From NCBI GenBank assembly GCA_012064385.1, contig QRDG01000414.1:496001-560000 (forward strand): 64,000 nt of DNA, given 5' to 3'. Positions 11,164 through 21,500 of the stretch are shown here, in pieces (the first letter of the stretch is position 1; every line of letters begins with the position of its first letter). The notes beneath the pieces were generated by a model. That model was given only the letters and a program-made list of their open reading frames with translations, was not told where the DNA came from and did not search any database. Position numbers and translations under genes: made by a program. Origin of the DNA: Puccinellia tenuiflora (Eukaryota; Streptophyta; Magnoliopsida; Poales; Poaceae).

Positions 11164-11724
11164 ATGGCTGTTGTGGTGCCGTCGACGCTGCCCATGAAGC
11201 TGAGGAAGGTCGAGCCCCGCGGCAAGGCGGGGATCGGTGGCCGGGCGCCGCGCGTGCTGGTGACGGTCACCGTCCTCGGGAGCGCGGGCCCGCTGCGGTT
11301 CCTGGTCGATGAGGGCGAATCTGTGACCGGACTCATCCGCGCCACGCTCCGCTGCTACGCCCGCGAGGGCCGCATGCCCCTGCTCGGCGCCGACGCTGCC
11401 AATTTCCTGCTCTACACCGCCAATGGCAGATCCGACGGTACGGCCCCAACCCAAACATGGTTTCTTGGTCCAATCGGTGTGTATTTGCTCTGTTTCTTGG
11501 TCCCTGATTTTGGTCTTGCAGCTCTCAAGGCCGACGAAAGGATTAGCTTCAACGGATGCAGGAGCTTCATGCTCTGGCAGAAGACGGTGCCCCTCACGGC
11601 CGCGGATGACAGTGGGTCTGAACTTGTGGCGACGGCTGCAAATTCTAGCCCTGGCAGGAAGGGGAGCGGCGGCTGGAAATTTGGGCTCAACAAGATCCTC
11701 CTCAACTTCAGTTTCAAGGTCTGA
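11164..11724 (+). CDS. DUF7054 family protein, uncharacterized protein At4g22758-like (two exons)
   Basis: Exon 1 is 11164-11437 and exon 2 is 11522-11724. The 84-bp intron (11438-11521) has GT...TTGCAG borders, and splicing keeps the frame (phase 1). The predicted protein has 158 residues. After a basic N-terminus (PMKLRKVEPRGKAG) comes a ubiquitin-fold-like domain: RVLVTVTVLGSAGPLRFLVDEGESVTGLIRATLRCYAREGR followed by a leucine-rich middle and the closing strand FNGCRSFMLWQKT. This is the pattern of the plant DUF7054/At4g22758-like family. The C-terminal tail (about 45 residues) is Ser/Gly-rich and ends in LNKILLNFSFKV. The molecular function of the family is unknown to me. I chose the ATG at 11164 because the frame has no earlier ATG and the N-terminus fits the family. 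Coding GC is high, typical of grass genes. No breaks were seen, so it is probably functional. Confidence 0.85.
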   Translation: MAVVVPSTLPMKLRKVEPRGKAGIGGRAPRVLVTVTVLGSAGPLRFLVDEGESVTGLIRATLRCYAREGRMPLLGADAANFLLYTANGRSDGTAPTQTWFLGPIGVYLLCFLVPDFGLAALKADERISFNGCRSFMLWQKTVPLTAADDSGSELVATAANSSPGRKGSGGWKFGLNKILLNFSFKV

Positions 11725-11747
11725 GCAGCTTCTTGGGCATCGGAACG

Positions 11748-11753
11748 AATAAA
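11748..11753 (+). terminator. Possible polyadenylation signal of the DUF7054 gene
   Basis: AATAAA 24 bp behind the stop codon. It is very close to the stop, so the true cleavage site may lie further into the tandem duplication that follows. Confidence 0.4.
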
Positions 11754-11768
11754 ATACGTCGAGCTGAT

Positions 11769-12532
11769 GAGTACTATATCTTCGGTGTAATTGGCTGCAT
11801 ACTTTTACTGCATTCAAAACTCTGTTGCTTCGTTGTTTAGTTCGATTCAGTGTCTTCAAGAGATTATCGATTATACATTGGCTCGTTTGTGCATGATCTA
11901 GCTGCATCCAATTCGTCTATTGAAGTAGCTTATGGTTTATAGCCATGAAATTGGGTATCAGGATTTCGTGGAACACATGATGATTACAAAATTGTCTTTA
12001 AAAAACTAGCTTTAATACCCCCAGTTAAGTACAGCATGTTTATAACTGTACTATACCTAACGGAATACAGCTACCTCGAGGACAGCAGGGACCGAATCAA
12101 AGACAATGATGTACTTTAGCGTCAGCATTGGTTGCGCTAACTTCAAAAACGAGTATATCTTCGGTGTAATTGGCTGCTTACTTTCACTGCATTAAAAGTC
12201 TGTTGCTTCGCTATTGAGTTCGATTCAGTTTCTGTTCTATCATCTTCTAAGAGATTAGTATCAATTATACATTCGCTCGTTGTCCATCCTCTAGCTGCAT
12301 CCAATTCGTCTATTGGAGTAACTTATGGTTTGAAGCCATGGAATTGGTTATATCTGGATTTCGTGGAACACATGATGAATACAAAATTGTCTTGAAAAAT
12401 AAGTACCTTAACACCCCAGTTAAGGACAGCACGATTAACTATATACAGCTACCTCGAGGACAGCAGTGACCTAATCAAAGGGACGATGATGTACTTAGCG
12501 TGTACGGCATTGGTTGCGCAACTTTAAAAACG
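11769..12532 (+). repeat. Tandem duplication, two units of about 382 bp
   Basis: 11769-12150 and 12151-12532 are collinear direct copies. Both begin gagta..tatcttcggtgtaattgg and end at 'aaaaacga'. They share segments such as catccaattcgtctattg, cgtggaacacatgatga and agctacctcgaggacagcag. Many substitutions and small indels show the event is not recent. The first unit directly follows the stop and AATAAA of the DUF7054 gene, so the original 3' UTR or downstream region was duplicated. No coding potential. Confidence 0.9.
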
Positions 12533-12654
12533 AAAAACGCCTATGGTACACGGTATATGTAGGTCGATAGATGCATTGCAGATGGTACGCTAGTGATATT
12601 GGACAGTCCTCCAACCGTTCACACGAGAGAATAGAGTATCATGTAGTTCGATAC

Positions 12655-13917
12655 GCGGGCGGTGTTCTCTTGCCTACCCATTTATCACTTCACAGTTTTT
12701 TCTCTTGCGAAATGGGCAAAGAAGAAATTGGACAAAATCATGCGCTCTTTTCTTTGGAAAGGAAAGGAGGACGCTAGTGGGGGAAGTTGTTTGGGTCAAT
12801 TGGAAGAAGTGATGCACCCCCCGTAGCCTTGGTGGTCTGGGCATCCTCGACTTAGAGAGATTCAGCCGCGCTCTGCGGCTCCGGTGGATTTGGGCTGAAT
12901 GGATGCATCCGACCAAGCCCTGGGTCGACTCCCTTGCACCTTGTGACAAGCTGGACCAAAAGCTTTTCTTTACTTGTTCATCTGTTCATGTTCGAGATGG
13001 CAAGACGGCCAGATTTTGGCATAATGATTGGCTATTTGGAGAGGCCCCTAAAACTCTTGCCCCCGGCATTTTTAATCTCGTTTGGCGAAAAAATAGATCG
13101 GTCTTCGTAGAGCTACATGATGGCCTTTGGATCCCGTCTGTCCAATGAAAGATCACCTCTCCTGCTCTTCTGGATGAATTCATCGTGCTTTGGTCTCGTC
13201 TCGCTAACTTTCAGCTGCAACCGGGGTTGCTGGACTTTGTCACTTGGAAGCTCACTGCGGATGGCATATACACTTCCAGTTCGGCTTACCACGTCCAGTT
13301 CCTCGGAACCTTTGATGCCCACAACACCTCGACTATTTAAGGCGAAAGTGGAGAACAAATGCAAATTCTTCACCTGGACTCTGGTACAAAAGAAAATTCT
13401 ATCCTCGGACAATCTAGCGCTTCGTGGCTAGAGCATTCAGTCCCCTTGCCCTCTCTGCCACCTTCATGCCGAGACGTCTACTCACCTCTGTCTTCCGTGC
13501 TCGTATGCATGGGAGGTTTGGTCTTGGTTACGCGGGCCTTAGGTTTTGACCTCAATCTGTTGGTGCAGCCAGATGAGTCTACTACCTTGCACGACTTGTG
13601 GAAAGCCGCATCGGATCGTGTTTCGACGGAGCATCGGCGATAATTCAATGGAAATGCTATCTGCATCATGTGGAATATCTGGAAGGAAAGAAATTGTCGC
13701 ATCTTTCAGGGTGTCTCGTCGCTTGCCTCGGACGTGGTGGTCTTGACCCTTTCGGCCATTGACCTTCGCAAACTAGCTTTCGACCCTCCTGAGTGCGTCT
13801 GTGTATATATATTTTCTTTTAGCTGGATTTAACCGGCTTTGCCTTTGGACATCCCTTGTGAATATTTCTCTATATAAGTAAAATCGGCAGCGATCCTGCC
13901 TGCTTCGGCAAAAAAAA
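12655..13917 (+). mobile_element. 5'-truncated LINE (L1 type), 3' end with poly(A)
   Basis: Contains the C-terminal end of a plant LINE ORF2 in several frames, followed by a short 3' UTR and an A-run (13910-13917). The 6-base ATACGC occurs at the left border (about 12650) and directly behind the poly(A); this is a possible but very short target duplication. Confidence 0.8.
12660..13745 (+). pseudogene. LINE ORF2 C-terminal fragment with zf-RVT-like region
   Basis: Shifting between frames one can read, in order: KLDKIMRSFLWKGKED (near 12720), GGLGILDLERFSRALRLRW (near 12830), then GKTARFWHNDWLFGEAP (about 13000), WKLTADGIYTSSSAYHVQF (about 13245), and KCKFFTWTLVQKKILSSDNLALRG (about 13355). 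This is the order of motifs behind the RT domain in plant L1 elements, ending in the zinc-binding zf-RVT module. The RT and endonuclease themselves are missing. At least three frameshifts and an in-frame stop near 13338 show it is dead. Confidence 0.82.
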
Positions 13918-13989
13918 TACGCCTCTTCCGGACGAAGATAGTTTACCCACGCAAGAGCAAAAGTTGTCGGTCCGTTATTTGGTTGCCTG

Positions 13990-14379
13990 GAGTATATTGA
14001 TAGTTTTTTTTTCGGATTTGCTAATCCTCAGGCGCCTGATTTTTTCTTATGTCTCAGTCACCAACAAAAATGTGCTGAGCTAGTTGCACTTTTTTATGAA
14101 CTGCAGTTGCACTTTTTCTGAGGCGATTTAGACTTAAGAAATTCTCAAGCGCCTGATTTTTTTTATGTCTCAGTCACCCAAAAAAATGTGCATGAGTTGC
14201 ACGTTTCTAGCAGAAATGTGCAATTGCACTTTTCTGCCAGAAAAGTGCAACTCGTTCGAGTTTTACTTTTTTTTGAACTGCAGTTGCACTTTTCTAGGTG
14301 ATTGAGACTTAACAAGTTCTCAGTCAACTGAGACATAGGCAAACCCCTTTTTTTTAACAGAAGAGTATATTGATAGTTT
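13990..14379 (-). mobile_element. Short retroposon with 17-bp target duplication and internal duplication
   Basis: The perfect direct repeat gagtatattgatagttt occurs at 13990-14006 and 14363-14379. Between them lie 356 bp that, on the minus strand, end in an A-run directly before the repeat. A target duplication of this size next to poly(A) is the mark of LINE-driven insertion. Inside are two similar units (about 14020-14150 and 14150-14335), each with gcgcctgatttttt, tatgtctcagtcacc, aactgcagttgcactttt and a tgagactta end. No tRNA-like A and B boxes were recognised, so its class is open. Confidence 0.65.
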
Positions 14380-14526
14380 GGTCTGAAGCAAAAGCTTACG
14401 CCGTCCGTTATTTCGATAGTCAACTCAGAAGCCGCAGAGCAGGCAGGCCAGATAGGCAGGCCAGTCGAGCACAGTATGAGGAAGACCTGCTAACGGATAT
14501 GACCCAGTCGTTACCAACCTAAGAGG

Positions 14527-14610
14527 TGGATATCAATGATAAAGGCAAGACCCCTAGGGAGGTTGCCGCCGCCGACAATGTGGACTGGCAATTGTTGATG
14601 AGCAAGTGAG
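14527..14610 (+). pseudogene. Possible C-terminal exon fragment, ankyrin-like
   Basis: A short frame reads VDINDKGKTPREVAAADNVDWQLLMSK and then TGA. The DxxGKTPxxxA pattern is that of an ankyrin repeat. It is followed by an AT-rich stretch like a 3' UTR. The upstream exons are not recognisable. It may be a captured gene piece inside an unrecognised transposon, or chance similarity. Confidence 0.3.
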
Positions 14611-15224
14611 AAATAGTTGTAGTTGAATTATAGTTATGTTTGAGGAATCGTATTAGTTGATTTTATGTATAATTATGTTAGAAAAAATCAGTGAGTAGTA
14701 GTAGTTTATTTTATATAAGGGGGGCGTTGAACGTCCCCGGTGAATCAAAACGCCTAATCTCGGGGGTAGCTAGCTGTATGATCAAGTTACGCAAGACCGT
14801 GTGATCAAAAAAGAAAAAAACAACCTGCTAGGGCACACACACCTTTTGCCGACACCACAAAAATACTCCCAGCTCAGGTAAAACAACGATGTCCTCTTCA
14901 CCTTGACCTCCCCTGCAGCTCGACCACTGCCTTCAAAGCTCCGGCGAAACCTCATTGAGTCACCATCGTCGACCACCGTTTGTTGGAGCACCGCCGTCTG
15001 ACGACTGCCAGAACCTCCGCCCATCACAATAGCAACCCCAACCTCGATGGGTAGCATCCTCGTCCATGTCTGCCAACACCGCCGGCAAGCAATTGCATCA
15101 TCGCAACTCCGACTAGCAGCACCATGCCCAATGCTTGCAGCACGGTCGGCCACCGGTGGTAGCATTGCCTACCTTCATTTGCAGCACCACCACCAATGGC
15201 GGGTAGCTCCACCGTCCTAAAAAA
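14611..15224. other. Unclassified sequence
   Basis: AT-rich stretch to about 14700, then GC-richer sequence with short minus-strand frames (14782-15165, 15024-15275) that show no domain. Possibly part of the decayed Gypsy element whose LTR follows. Confidence 0.4.
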
Positions 15225-15912
15225 ACAGATTATTTCCTTAAGCAATGTGACATATAATGTAAACAGTAAAAACATTATCCAAACATGACATAGAAACCTT
15301 TGTTTTACACTTAGTTACAACAACACAATGCAAAGTGTCGACCCTTTCTGTCAATGGGCTAGAAATGTAAGGTTGAAGCAACTATCACACACTAACTTCG
15401 TCTTGGAGATCTAAACATAAATTTGACCAGAGTATATAAATAGATCGTAGAGCATGTAAGGTTGATGAAGAAGTCTCTGATGATAGATTCCCCTTCCGGC
15501 AGAGTACCGAAACAAACCTCCAAACTGGATCGTTGAGGAGCGGTGACTTTCTGTCTAGTCTTCGAAAAATAACCCCACTCTCAGTTCTTTCTAGGTCATA
15601 GGGTATATATGTGAAGGGATGTCGCGAGGGGGTGCCCGAGTCGGTGTTGCGGGGTGGCGGTGCGACCCACCCCTAGGCCCCTCCAGCACATGTTTCCCTT
15701 CGCCCCCAAATCTGAACTTTGGTATTTTCTCCGTATTTATTGGCTTTCGTAAATAGGTATTTTATGCGAAGCAAAATAAGTAGAAAACAAAAACCTGCAC
15801 TTGGCAATGGGTTAATTAGTTTGTCCAACAAAAATAATTAAAATTGATATGAAAACATAACAAAAATATGTGGCATTGATGTAATAATTATAGATACATT
15901 TAGGACGTACCA
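15225..15912 (-). repeat. Old Gypsy LTR relic related to the Gypsy-1 LTR
   Basis: Diverged but collinear with about 5330-6298. It has the tttgttttac...ttacaacaac block, the ctttctgtcaatgggc block, cttccggcagagtaccg, the leader gttgaggagcggtgac, the Pro/Gly-coding GC block, and the end atagatacatttaggacgtacca, which corresponds to atacgtttgacacgtatca. The left border is approximate. It is much older than Gypsy-1. Confidence 0.7.
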
Positions 15913-17164
15913 GAAACCACTTTCAAAACTCAAACCAAATGTTAGCATGGAATATTGTCAGATTCTTTACTACCAAAGCGTGAAATAAGCACATCTTGAA
16001 ATACTTTTACCTTTGTTCTTATTAAACGAGCTCTATCATATGTCAAACCCCGCTTCCCTCTACGAAGGGTCTTTTAATTTATTTTTATGGTGTGTCACCA
16101 CCTTCTGAGAGTACCAACTTATAGAGAGAATAATTGTCATTCTTAATGTAATATGCATTGTGTCTAAGTAATATTGAGCAATGCATGGTTATGGTTTTAT
16201 TTACATTAAATTACAATATGTAGTTACCGCTTAAACTTCGGAGGTGCTCTGTATTTATGTTTTGTTGTATCGGAAAGGGCCAGCGAGATACCACTCTAGC
16301 ATGATTATGCTCATTATAATCTTGTTGATGTTTCTAGATGTCGTATTGTTAACTTTTAGTTCGTCATATGATATTTTTCGTTAGTAAACATAATTGCTAA
16401 GTTATATTATTCTTATGGTGTTTCTCATGAGCATGTTATAATTTGATCGCTGATTTGAATATAAGCAGAGCAAGTGTGGTTGTAAAGATTTTTATTTGAC
16501 GATCGATGTACTGCCATGTCAAGTCGCAGGCAGTTCTTTCACCTCCAGTGCATGTAATCCATGTTGCCAAGCATGTGAGGCCATCCTCTCTCTTCATTCA
16601 TTGCCATCAACGTCTTTGTGTCATCCTGATTGGGAGGTCGGAGGTACTCTGCACCAACAACCCTGATCAACGGCGGCGATGGCTTCTGCCTTGGCAAGCA
16701 GCCGAACCGGGACAAGTCAAGACCCCCTTAATTCTAGCAATGAGGTCGTGGCGGCTTCCACGTCAAAGTAGGGCTCAAGACGACCGACTAGGCACTTTCT
16801 AAGTGTTGCGGGGCCTCCCGTGGAGCTTCGCGACGAATCCATGGCGGAGGCTCCGGTCGAATTGTGGCGGAAGGGAAAGGGTAGCCACGAGCTCCCACGA
16901 AGGCGAGGATGGAGCGGGATGCGGTGACGATGGGCGGCTCCAATTTACGACGGGATGCGGCGACGAGGCCGAAATTCAGCAGCGCCAATATATATGCACG
17001 ATGGGGAAACTGCAAATGAGGTCGTGAAAACTGAAAATTTGATAAGGTTGGGAGTCGGATATTTGGGGCTATCTTCTTTTGCGATTTTATCCGGTACATG
17101 GGATTTGTGCCGGTCCGTTTTTGGGTGAAAACGTAAAAACGACGTTATGACTAAGCTCTTTTAA
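15913..17164. other. Mixed repeat-derived and unclassified sequence
   Basis: About 16010-16090 resembles the internal region of Gypsy elements: tacgaagggtctttt mirrors the gacccttcgcagaggg of Gypsy-2 at 24177. From about 16500 to 17100 there is GC-richer sequence with short frames that show no domain. Confidence 0.4.
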
Positions 17165-17530
17165 GGGGTAATAGATGCGGAAATACGCTCCGGATCCCGA
17201 GGTCACATGCTTATGTCCAAATTAAAAAAACAAAAATAGAAAAACATATCCAAAAATTCAGAAAATATTTGGTGATGAACATATACAGTACAATTTTTTT
17301 ACATAAGTGTTAAATTTCATGATGAAATGGTATTTTTCTGTTATGTGCAAAAATAACAAAATCGGTGCTAGAGCAGATAAAATATCATTTCATCATAAAT
17401 TTGACACGTAAGTAGATTTTTTTTATATATGCATCACCAATTTTGTTCAGAATTGTTTGAAGTGTCTTTTTTTTCGATTTTTTATTTGAGCAGTAGCATG
17501 TAAGCTCGGCAGTAATAGGTGCTCTTATCT
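17165..17530. mobile_element. Fold-back element (unclassified MITE)
   Basis: The left half (…gtcacatgcttatgtccaaatt…ttggtgatgaacatata…tttcatgatgaaatgg) is matched in inverted order by the right half (…tttcatcataaatttgac…tatatgcatcaccaa…tttgagcagtagcatgtaagc). The imperfect arms are about 150-170 bp around a centre near 17355. No coding capacity. Exact termini and target duplication were not resolved. Confidence 0.55.
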
Positions 17531-17581
17531 TTTTCTTATTACCTATATTCTTTTACTATATTTCGGGGGAGTAAAATGATA

Positions 17582-17858
17582 CTCCCTCCGTATCAAGATC
17601 AATGAAAAAAATAGCGCGCTACATAAATATAGCGCCGGCCTAAAAATATGCTATTAGCGTGCTATATCGCATTATAGCGTGCTATTTTCGTTATAGCGTA
17701 CACGATTTTTATAGCGAGACAATTCTCAAAACGCTATATCGTGCTAATAGCGGCGATATAGCGCGCTATTTTTTTCATTGATCAAGATACATGTTATGTC
17801 TAAATATACATATGAAAAAAGAAATGATAAAACATCTTATATTTTGATACGGGTGGAG
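17582..17858. mobile_element. Stowaway (Tc1/Mariner) MITE, interrupted
   Basis: Starts CTCCCTCCGT behind a TA dinucleotide (17580-17581) and ends GGGTGGAG before TA (17859-17860). Its interior matches the common cereal Stowaway body (taaaacatcttatattttgat). It is split by the hAT MITE at 17600-17780. Without that insert and one target copy it would be about 88 bp. Confidence 0.8.
17600..17780. mobile_element. hAT-type MITE nested in the Stowaway MITE
   Basis: 181 bp with perfect 22-bp terminal inverted repeats beginning CAATGAAAAAAATAGCGC. It is flanked by a perfect 8-bp target duplication ATCAAGAT (17592-17599 and 17781-17788). Eight-base duplications and CA..TG ends point to the hAT superfamily. 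The interior is filled with short copies of ATAGCG and its complement in both orientations, like the subterminal motifs hAT transposases bind. No coding capacity. Confidence 0.88.
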
Positions 17859-17860
17859 TA

Positions 17861-18116
17861 GATGCTTTTATCATGTGAAAACAAATACACATTGAATCGG
17901 AAAAGAAGTGATTAGCCAAAAAAAAAAAATTTCGGAAAAGAAGTGTGTGCTGGATCCAAGTACAACGCGGAGATATCAGCGGCCTGCTCTTTCCCTTCTT
18001 CCAAGGAAACCCCTCTTCGGTTCCGCCCGCATCGCCTTGCGTTTTATACCCACGCCTCTCCGCTCGACGGATCAGAACACCAGACTCCTGCCCGCCTCCA
18101 AACCCTAGCCTCGTTG
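17861..18116 (+). promoter_or_regulatory. RPT3 promoter/5' leader region
   Basis: The 256 bp between the MITE cluster and the RPT3 start codon. It contains an A-run (about 17918-17928) and a TATA-like TTTTATAC at about 18042-18049, followed by a C-rich leader with AAACCCTAGCC just before ATG. With the TATA box there, the leader would be about 40-45 nt. The MITEs therefore sit just upstream of the core promoter. Confidence 0.45.
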
Positions 18117-18595
18117 ATGTCTGCCGCAGCCGTCGCCCCAACCCCTCCCGCGGCTCTCCCGATGGCGCCCCCTCCGTCCTACCCCGCCACCTCCGGCCCT
18201 TCTGCCTCCGCCTCCTCCGGCGGCGACGACGACGACGACCTCTACGGCCGCCTCAAATCGCTCCAGCGTCACATGGAGTTCGTCGAGATCCAGGAGGAGT
18301 ACGTCAAAGACGAGCAGAAGAACCTAAAGCGCGAGCTGCTGCGCGCGCAGGAGGAGGTGAAGCGGATCCAGTCTGTGCCCCTCGTAATCGGCCAGTTCAT
18401 GGAGATGGTCGACGGGAACAACGGCATCGTGGGGTCCACCACCGGCAGCAACTACTACGTGCGGATCCTCAGCACCATCAACCGCGAGCTGCTCAAGCCG
18501 TCGGCGTCGGTCGCCCTGCACCGCCACTCCAACGCGCTCGTCGACGTGCTGCCTCCCGAGGCGGACTCCAGCATCTCGCTGCTCGGGTCATCCGA
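18117..18595 (+). CDS. RPT3: 26S proteasome regulatory subunit 6B homolog (RPT3), N-terminal part only
   Basis: Encodes 159 residues, then GA followed by the N at 18596. After an Ala/Pro-rich, Asp-run N-terminus comes DLYGRLKSLQRHMEFVEIQ and EEYVKDEQKNLKRELLRAQ, the coiled coil through which RPT3 pairs in the ATPase ring. Next is the OB-fold region with VPLVIGQFMEMVDGNNG, GSTTGSNYYVRILSTINREL and ALVDVLPPEADSSISLLGSS. These match plant RPT3 closely. RPT3 is one of six AAA+ ATPases in the 19S base that unfold ubiquitinated proteins and feed them into the 20S core. The whole AAA domain (Walker A and B, arginine fingers, C-terminal tail) is absent because the sequence changes to repeat DNA at the N. 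The incomplete last codon GAN fits the Glu usual here. There are no internal breaks, so the gene is probably intact in the plant and cut by the assembly. Confidence 0.92.
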
Positions 18596-18596
18596 N
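18596..18596. other. Assembly gap (single N)
   Basis: The only ambiguous base in the window. It separates RPT3 coding sequence from the interior of a retrotransposon LTR whose first bases are missing. It is therefore not a simple miscall; sequence is missing or misjoined here. Confidence 0.9.
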
Positions 18597-21500
18597 TTTC
18601 ATCATCATGACATCATCATCATCGCATCGCATTTTTTGTCCCGCAAAAATTATTTTTAATAAACCTATTTTATTTTTCTAAAATTGTCGGAAAAATATTT
18701 TTATCGAGACAGTCGTCTCCGTTTTCGAAAATTTATTTGTCAAAATTAAATTTGCAAAATAAAATGTTTTGAGAAATTGCGAGAGAGTAGCCCAGCTAGC
18801 TAGGCCCAAAAGCCCAGCTAAGCAAACCCTAATCCCAAACCCTAGAAATCCCCTGGCAGTTTTGGTTTCCTACCCCCTGTGTTTTGCAGCCACCCTCTCC
18901 CGTTTTTTCCGGATTCGCGAAGACGTCCTTCCACCTCTCCTTTTTTCTGTTTTCCTCCCTCCTCTCCCTTTTCTCTCTCTCTTTTCTTTTCTTCCTTTTT
19001 TTCCTCCCCTTATCTTCTTTCTTTTTCCTGGCTTCTTCTTTCTCCCCGCAAGCACCCGAGCACTGCATCCGCCTCACCCCCGCATCCTTCTTCCTCCTCC
19101 ACCCGACCTCGACCCCCGCGTGCTCCCCGAGCTTCTCCTCCCCCTGCGCGCCACCTACTCCTCCAGCTCCGCCGGCCCCGACGACCACCTCCATCTCCCT
19201 GCTCGATCCTCTGCCACCGCGCGCCTCCCTCACCTCGTCGCGACCCCGCTGGTCTCCCTCCACCGCACAGAGCCGCCGCAGCTCGCCTTCGTCGTCCCCT
19301 GCTCCCCAACGTCCCGCACCATCTCCTCCTCGATCTCCTCTGTCCGCTACCGTGCTGCCGAGCTCCGACCGTGTCCTCCTGCCAGATGCGAGCCTGGCCT
19401 CATCCTGGACCAGCGGCCTCCTGACGGATCCCTCCGTGGCTGGACGTGTTGTTGACTCCGATGTGTGGTGTTGCTCCATGGCTTTCCCGTTTCCGTCGTG
19501 TTCGTTCCCGTCTCCGTGATGCCTCCGTGCGTGAAACCGGTTGTTCCCGCCGTGGTTCCCCGATGCACCGTGAAGTCGTTCCCCGGTTCCCGATCCGTTC
19601 CCGGTGCGGTTCCCCGACGTCTTCGTTTCCCCGTCGTGAACCCGGTGCCCGTTCCCGACCTTTCCCGTTTCCCCGGTGGCGCATTCCCGTTCCCGATCCC
19701 GTCTCCGTCGTGAAGCCGTTCCCCGACGTGTTCCCAAGTTCCCCGTTTCCCCGCCGTGAAGCCGAAGACCGAGTACGACGACGACCGTGGATACGACAAG
19801 TGCGACACGACGACGCAACGACAAGATCTACCCCGACCGGAACACGCCGAGTTCTCCGATGCCGAGTACTCCGACCCCCGATGCCGTGTACCCCGACGAC
19901 CCCGAAGCCCGGAACGCCAAGGTCCGCCACGACGACGACCCGAGTACGACTACTTCCACGACATCGACTACCTCGACTACTCCGACTCCGGATGAACGAC
20001 TACCTCGACTACTTCAACTTCGGACGGAATGGCTACTTCGACTACTTCGACTACTTCGACTACAACGACTACTTCGACTACTTCCTCTCCGATCCGAAGA
20101 CGGTTCCAAATCCGAAGTTCCTCGTTCCGATGTGCGACCCCAACCCTAACCCTATACCATATATATGCGATATCTTATAAAATCATGCATGCTTAATTAA
20201 ACATCGCACCTTTTCTCCATTTAGTCGAATTAATCCAACTTAATTATGGGATTTGTCCGGTGCATGTATATTATGCACCGATCCCATTTAAAATGTTTTG
20301 CCATGTGTTAGGGAATAAAATTGGACAACCGTTAATTTGTCATACATCATGTCATCAACATGCCGCTTCTTTTGCCGTAGAAGTAAAATGCATCTTTTCC
20401 GTTGCCCAGTGTTCGTTGCTTCTTCGGGAATAGGACGTTGAGTTGATGTGAGCAACGACAGGTCTACTACCTCTACCGGATTGCAGGCAAGTGATACTCC
20501 CTTGCTATCTTTGCTTGTTTTCTGTCTCTTACACGTCCTATCTTTTGTTCCTTGCTAGCCTTATGTCACGATGCTTGTGTCCGATCCTATATGCATGTTT
20601 ACCTTGCAGCCATGATATAGCCACACCCCCACATCCTATTACCTGTTGCTTGTTTACCTTGTTAGCCTTGCGAGTCCTAGTGCATGCTTAGGTGCTTTGC
20701 TTGAGTCCTGTTATCTTTTATCTAGTCTTGTTGATAACATGATAGCTAGGCTCAACTAAAATGGTAATCTTTAATTTCTGTTGCGATGGGATAACTTAAT
20801 AAAGATAAGGCACCGGCAGAAGGCCAATCGTGGTGATTTGTTCTGCTAGTGTCGCCTAGGACCCGAGTTCTTTTCCGCTGATCCAAGACTGAGCGCACTA
20901 ACCACATGTGGGAGTTCTATGGGCCTCCCCGCAATCTATTACCGGATCCTCAAACTTGTCCAGGAGCCACAACTTAGTTCGGGTGTTTCCATTTGCGCGC
21001 GTACAACGATGATGATGATGTGAAGGTAAGATGATGATGGATACGTGGTTACTTACGGTAGGGCTTGCGGACCGTGCGTTAATCGCATGTGGACGGAGGG
21101 GCAATCGTATGAGTGTTCCCTCCCGAAGCCGTCCTCGCAACGGTTAGGCCCACCTCGAAGCTTCGGCCGGACTCTCAAGGTGGATCAGTCCTAGCTAGGT
21201 GGCTCCCTGGACTTGTTTGTAGAGAAGGGAAGTATTGCGTCGAAACCTCCACCGGTACACCTCTAAGCGAGAGTTTCGATGCGTGTGGGTTCATTGGTGC
21301 ATCCCTGCAGGGTTAAATCTTTTCGAAAAGCCGTGTCCGCGGTTATGGACGACTTGGTGAAATGCGCTGGCTAAAAAGATCATAGACAACTTGCACCTTA
21401 TGATGATAATAACTTGACTAGTAAGATAGATTACATGAATAATAATCTGATTAAAAACTTGATCAACCGTGTGAGTGCCCAGACTTCTTCCTCGTGGGCT

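Noticed and set aside
10873..11907. 344-codon minus-strand frame
   Set aside because: Lies antisense to the DUF7054 gene in GC-rich DNA; composition is Arg/Ala/Pro-rich and no domain is visible. The plus-strand gene with its intron explains the region.
18829..19824. 331-codon minus-strand and several 150-240-codon plus-strand frames
   Set aside because: Arise from pyrimidine-rich and TTCCCG low-complexity tracts in an LTR; all phases are open at once.
20138..20158. Telomere-like AACCCTAACCCTA
   Set aside because: Only about two units; short matches like this are common in plant leaders and not evidence of an interstitial telomere.
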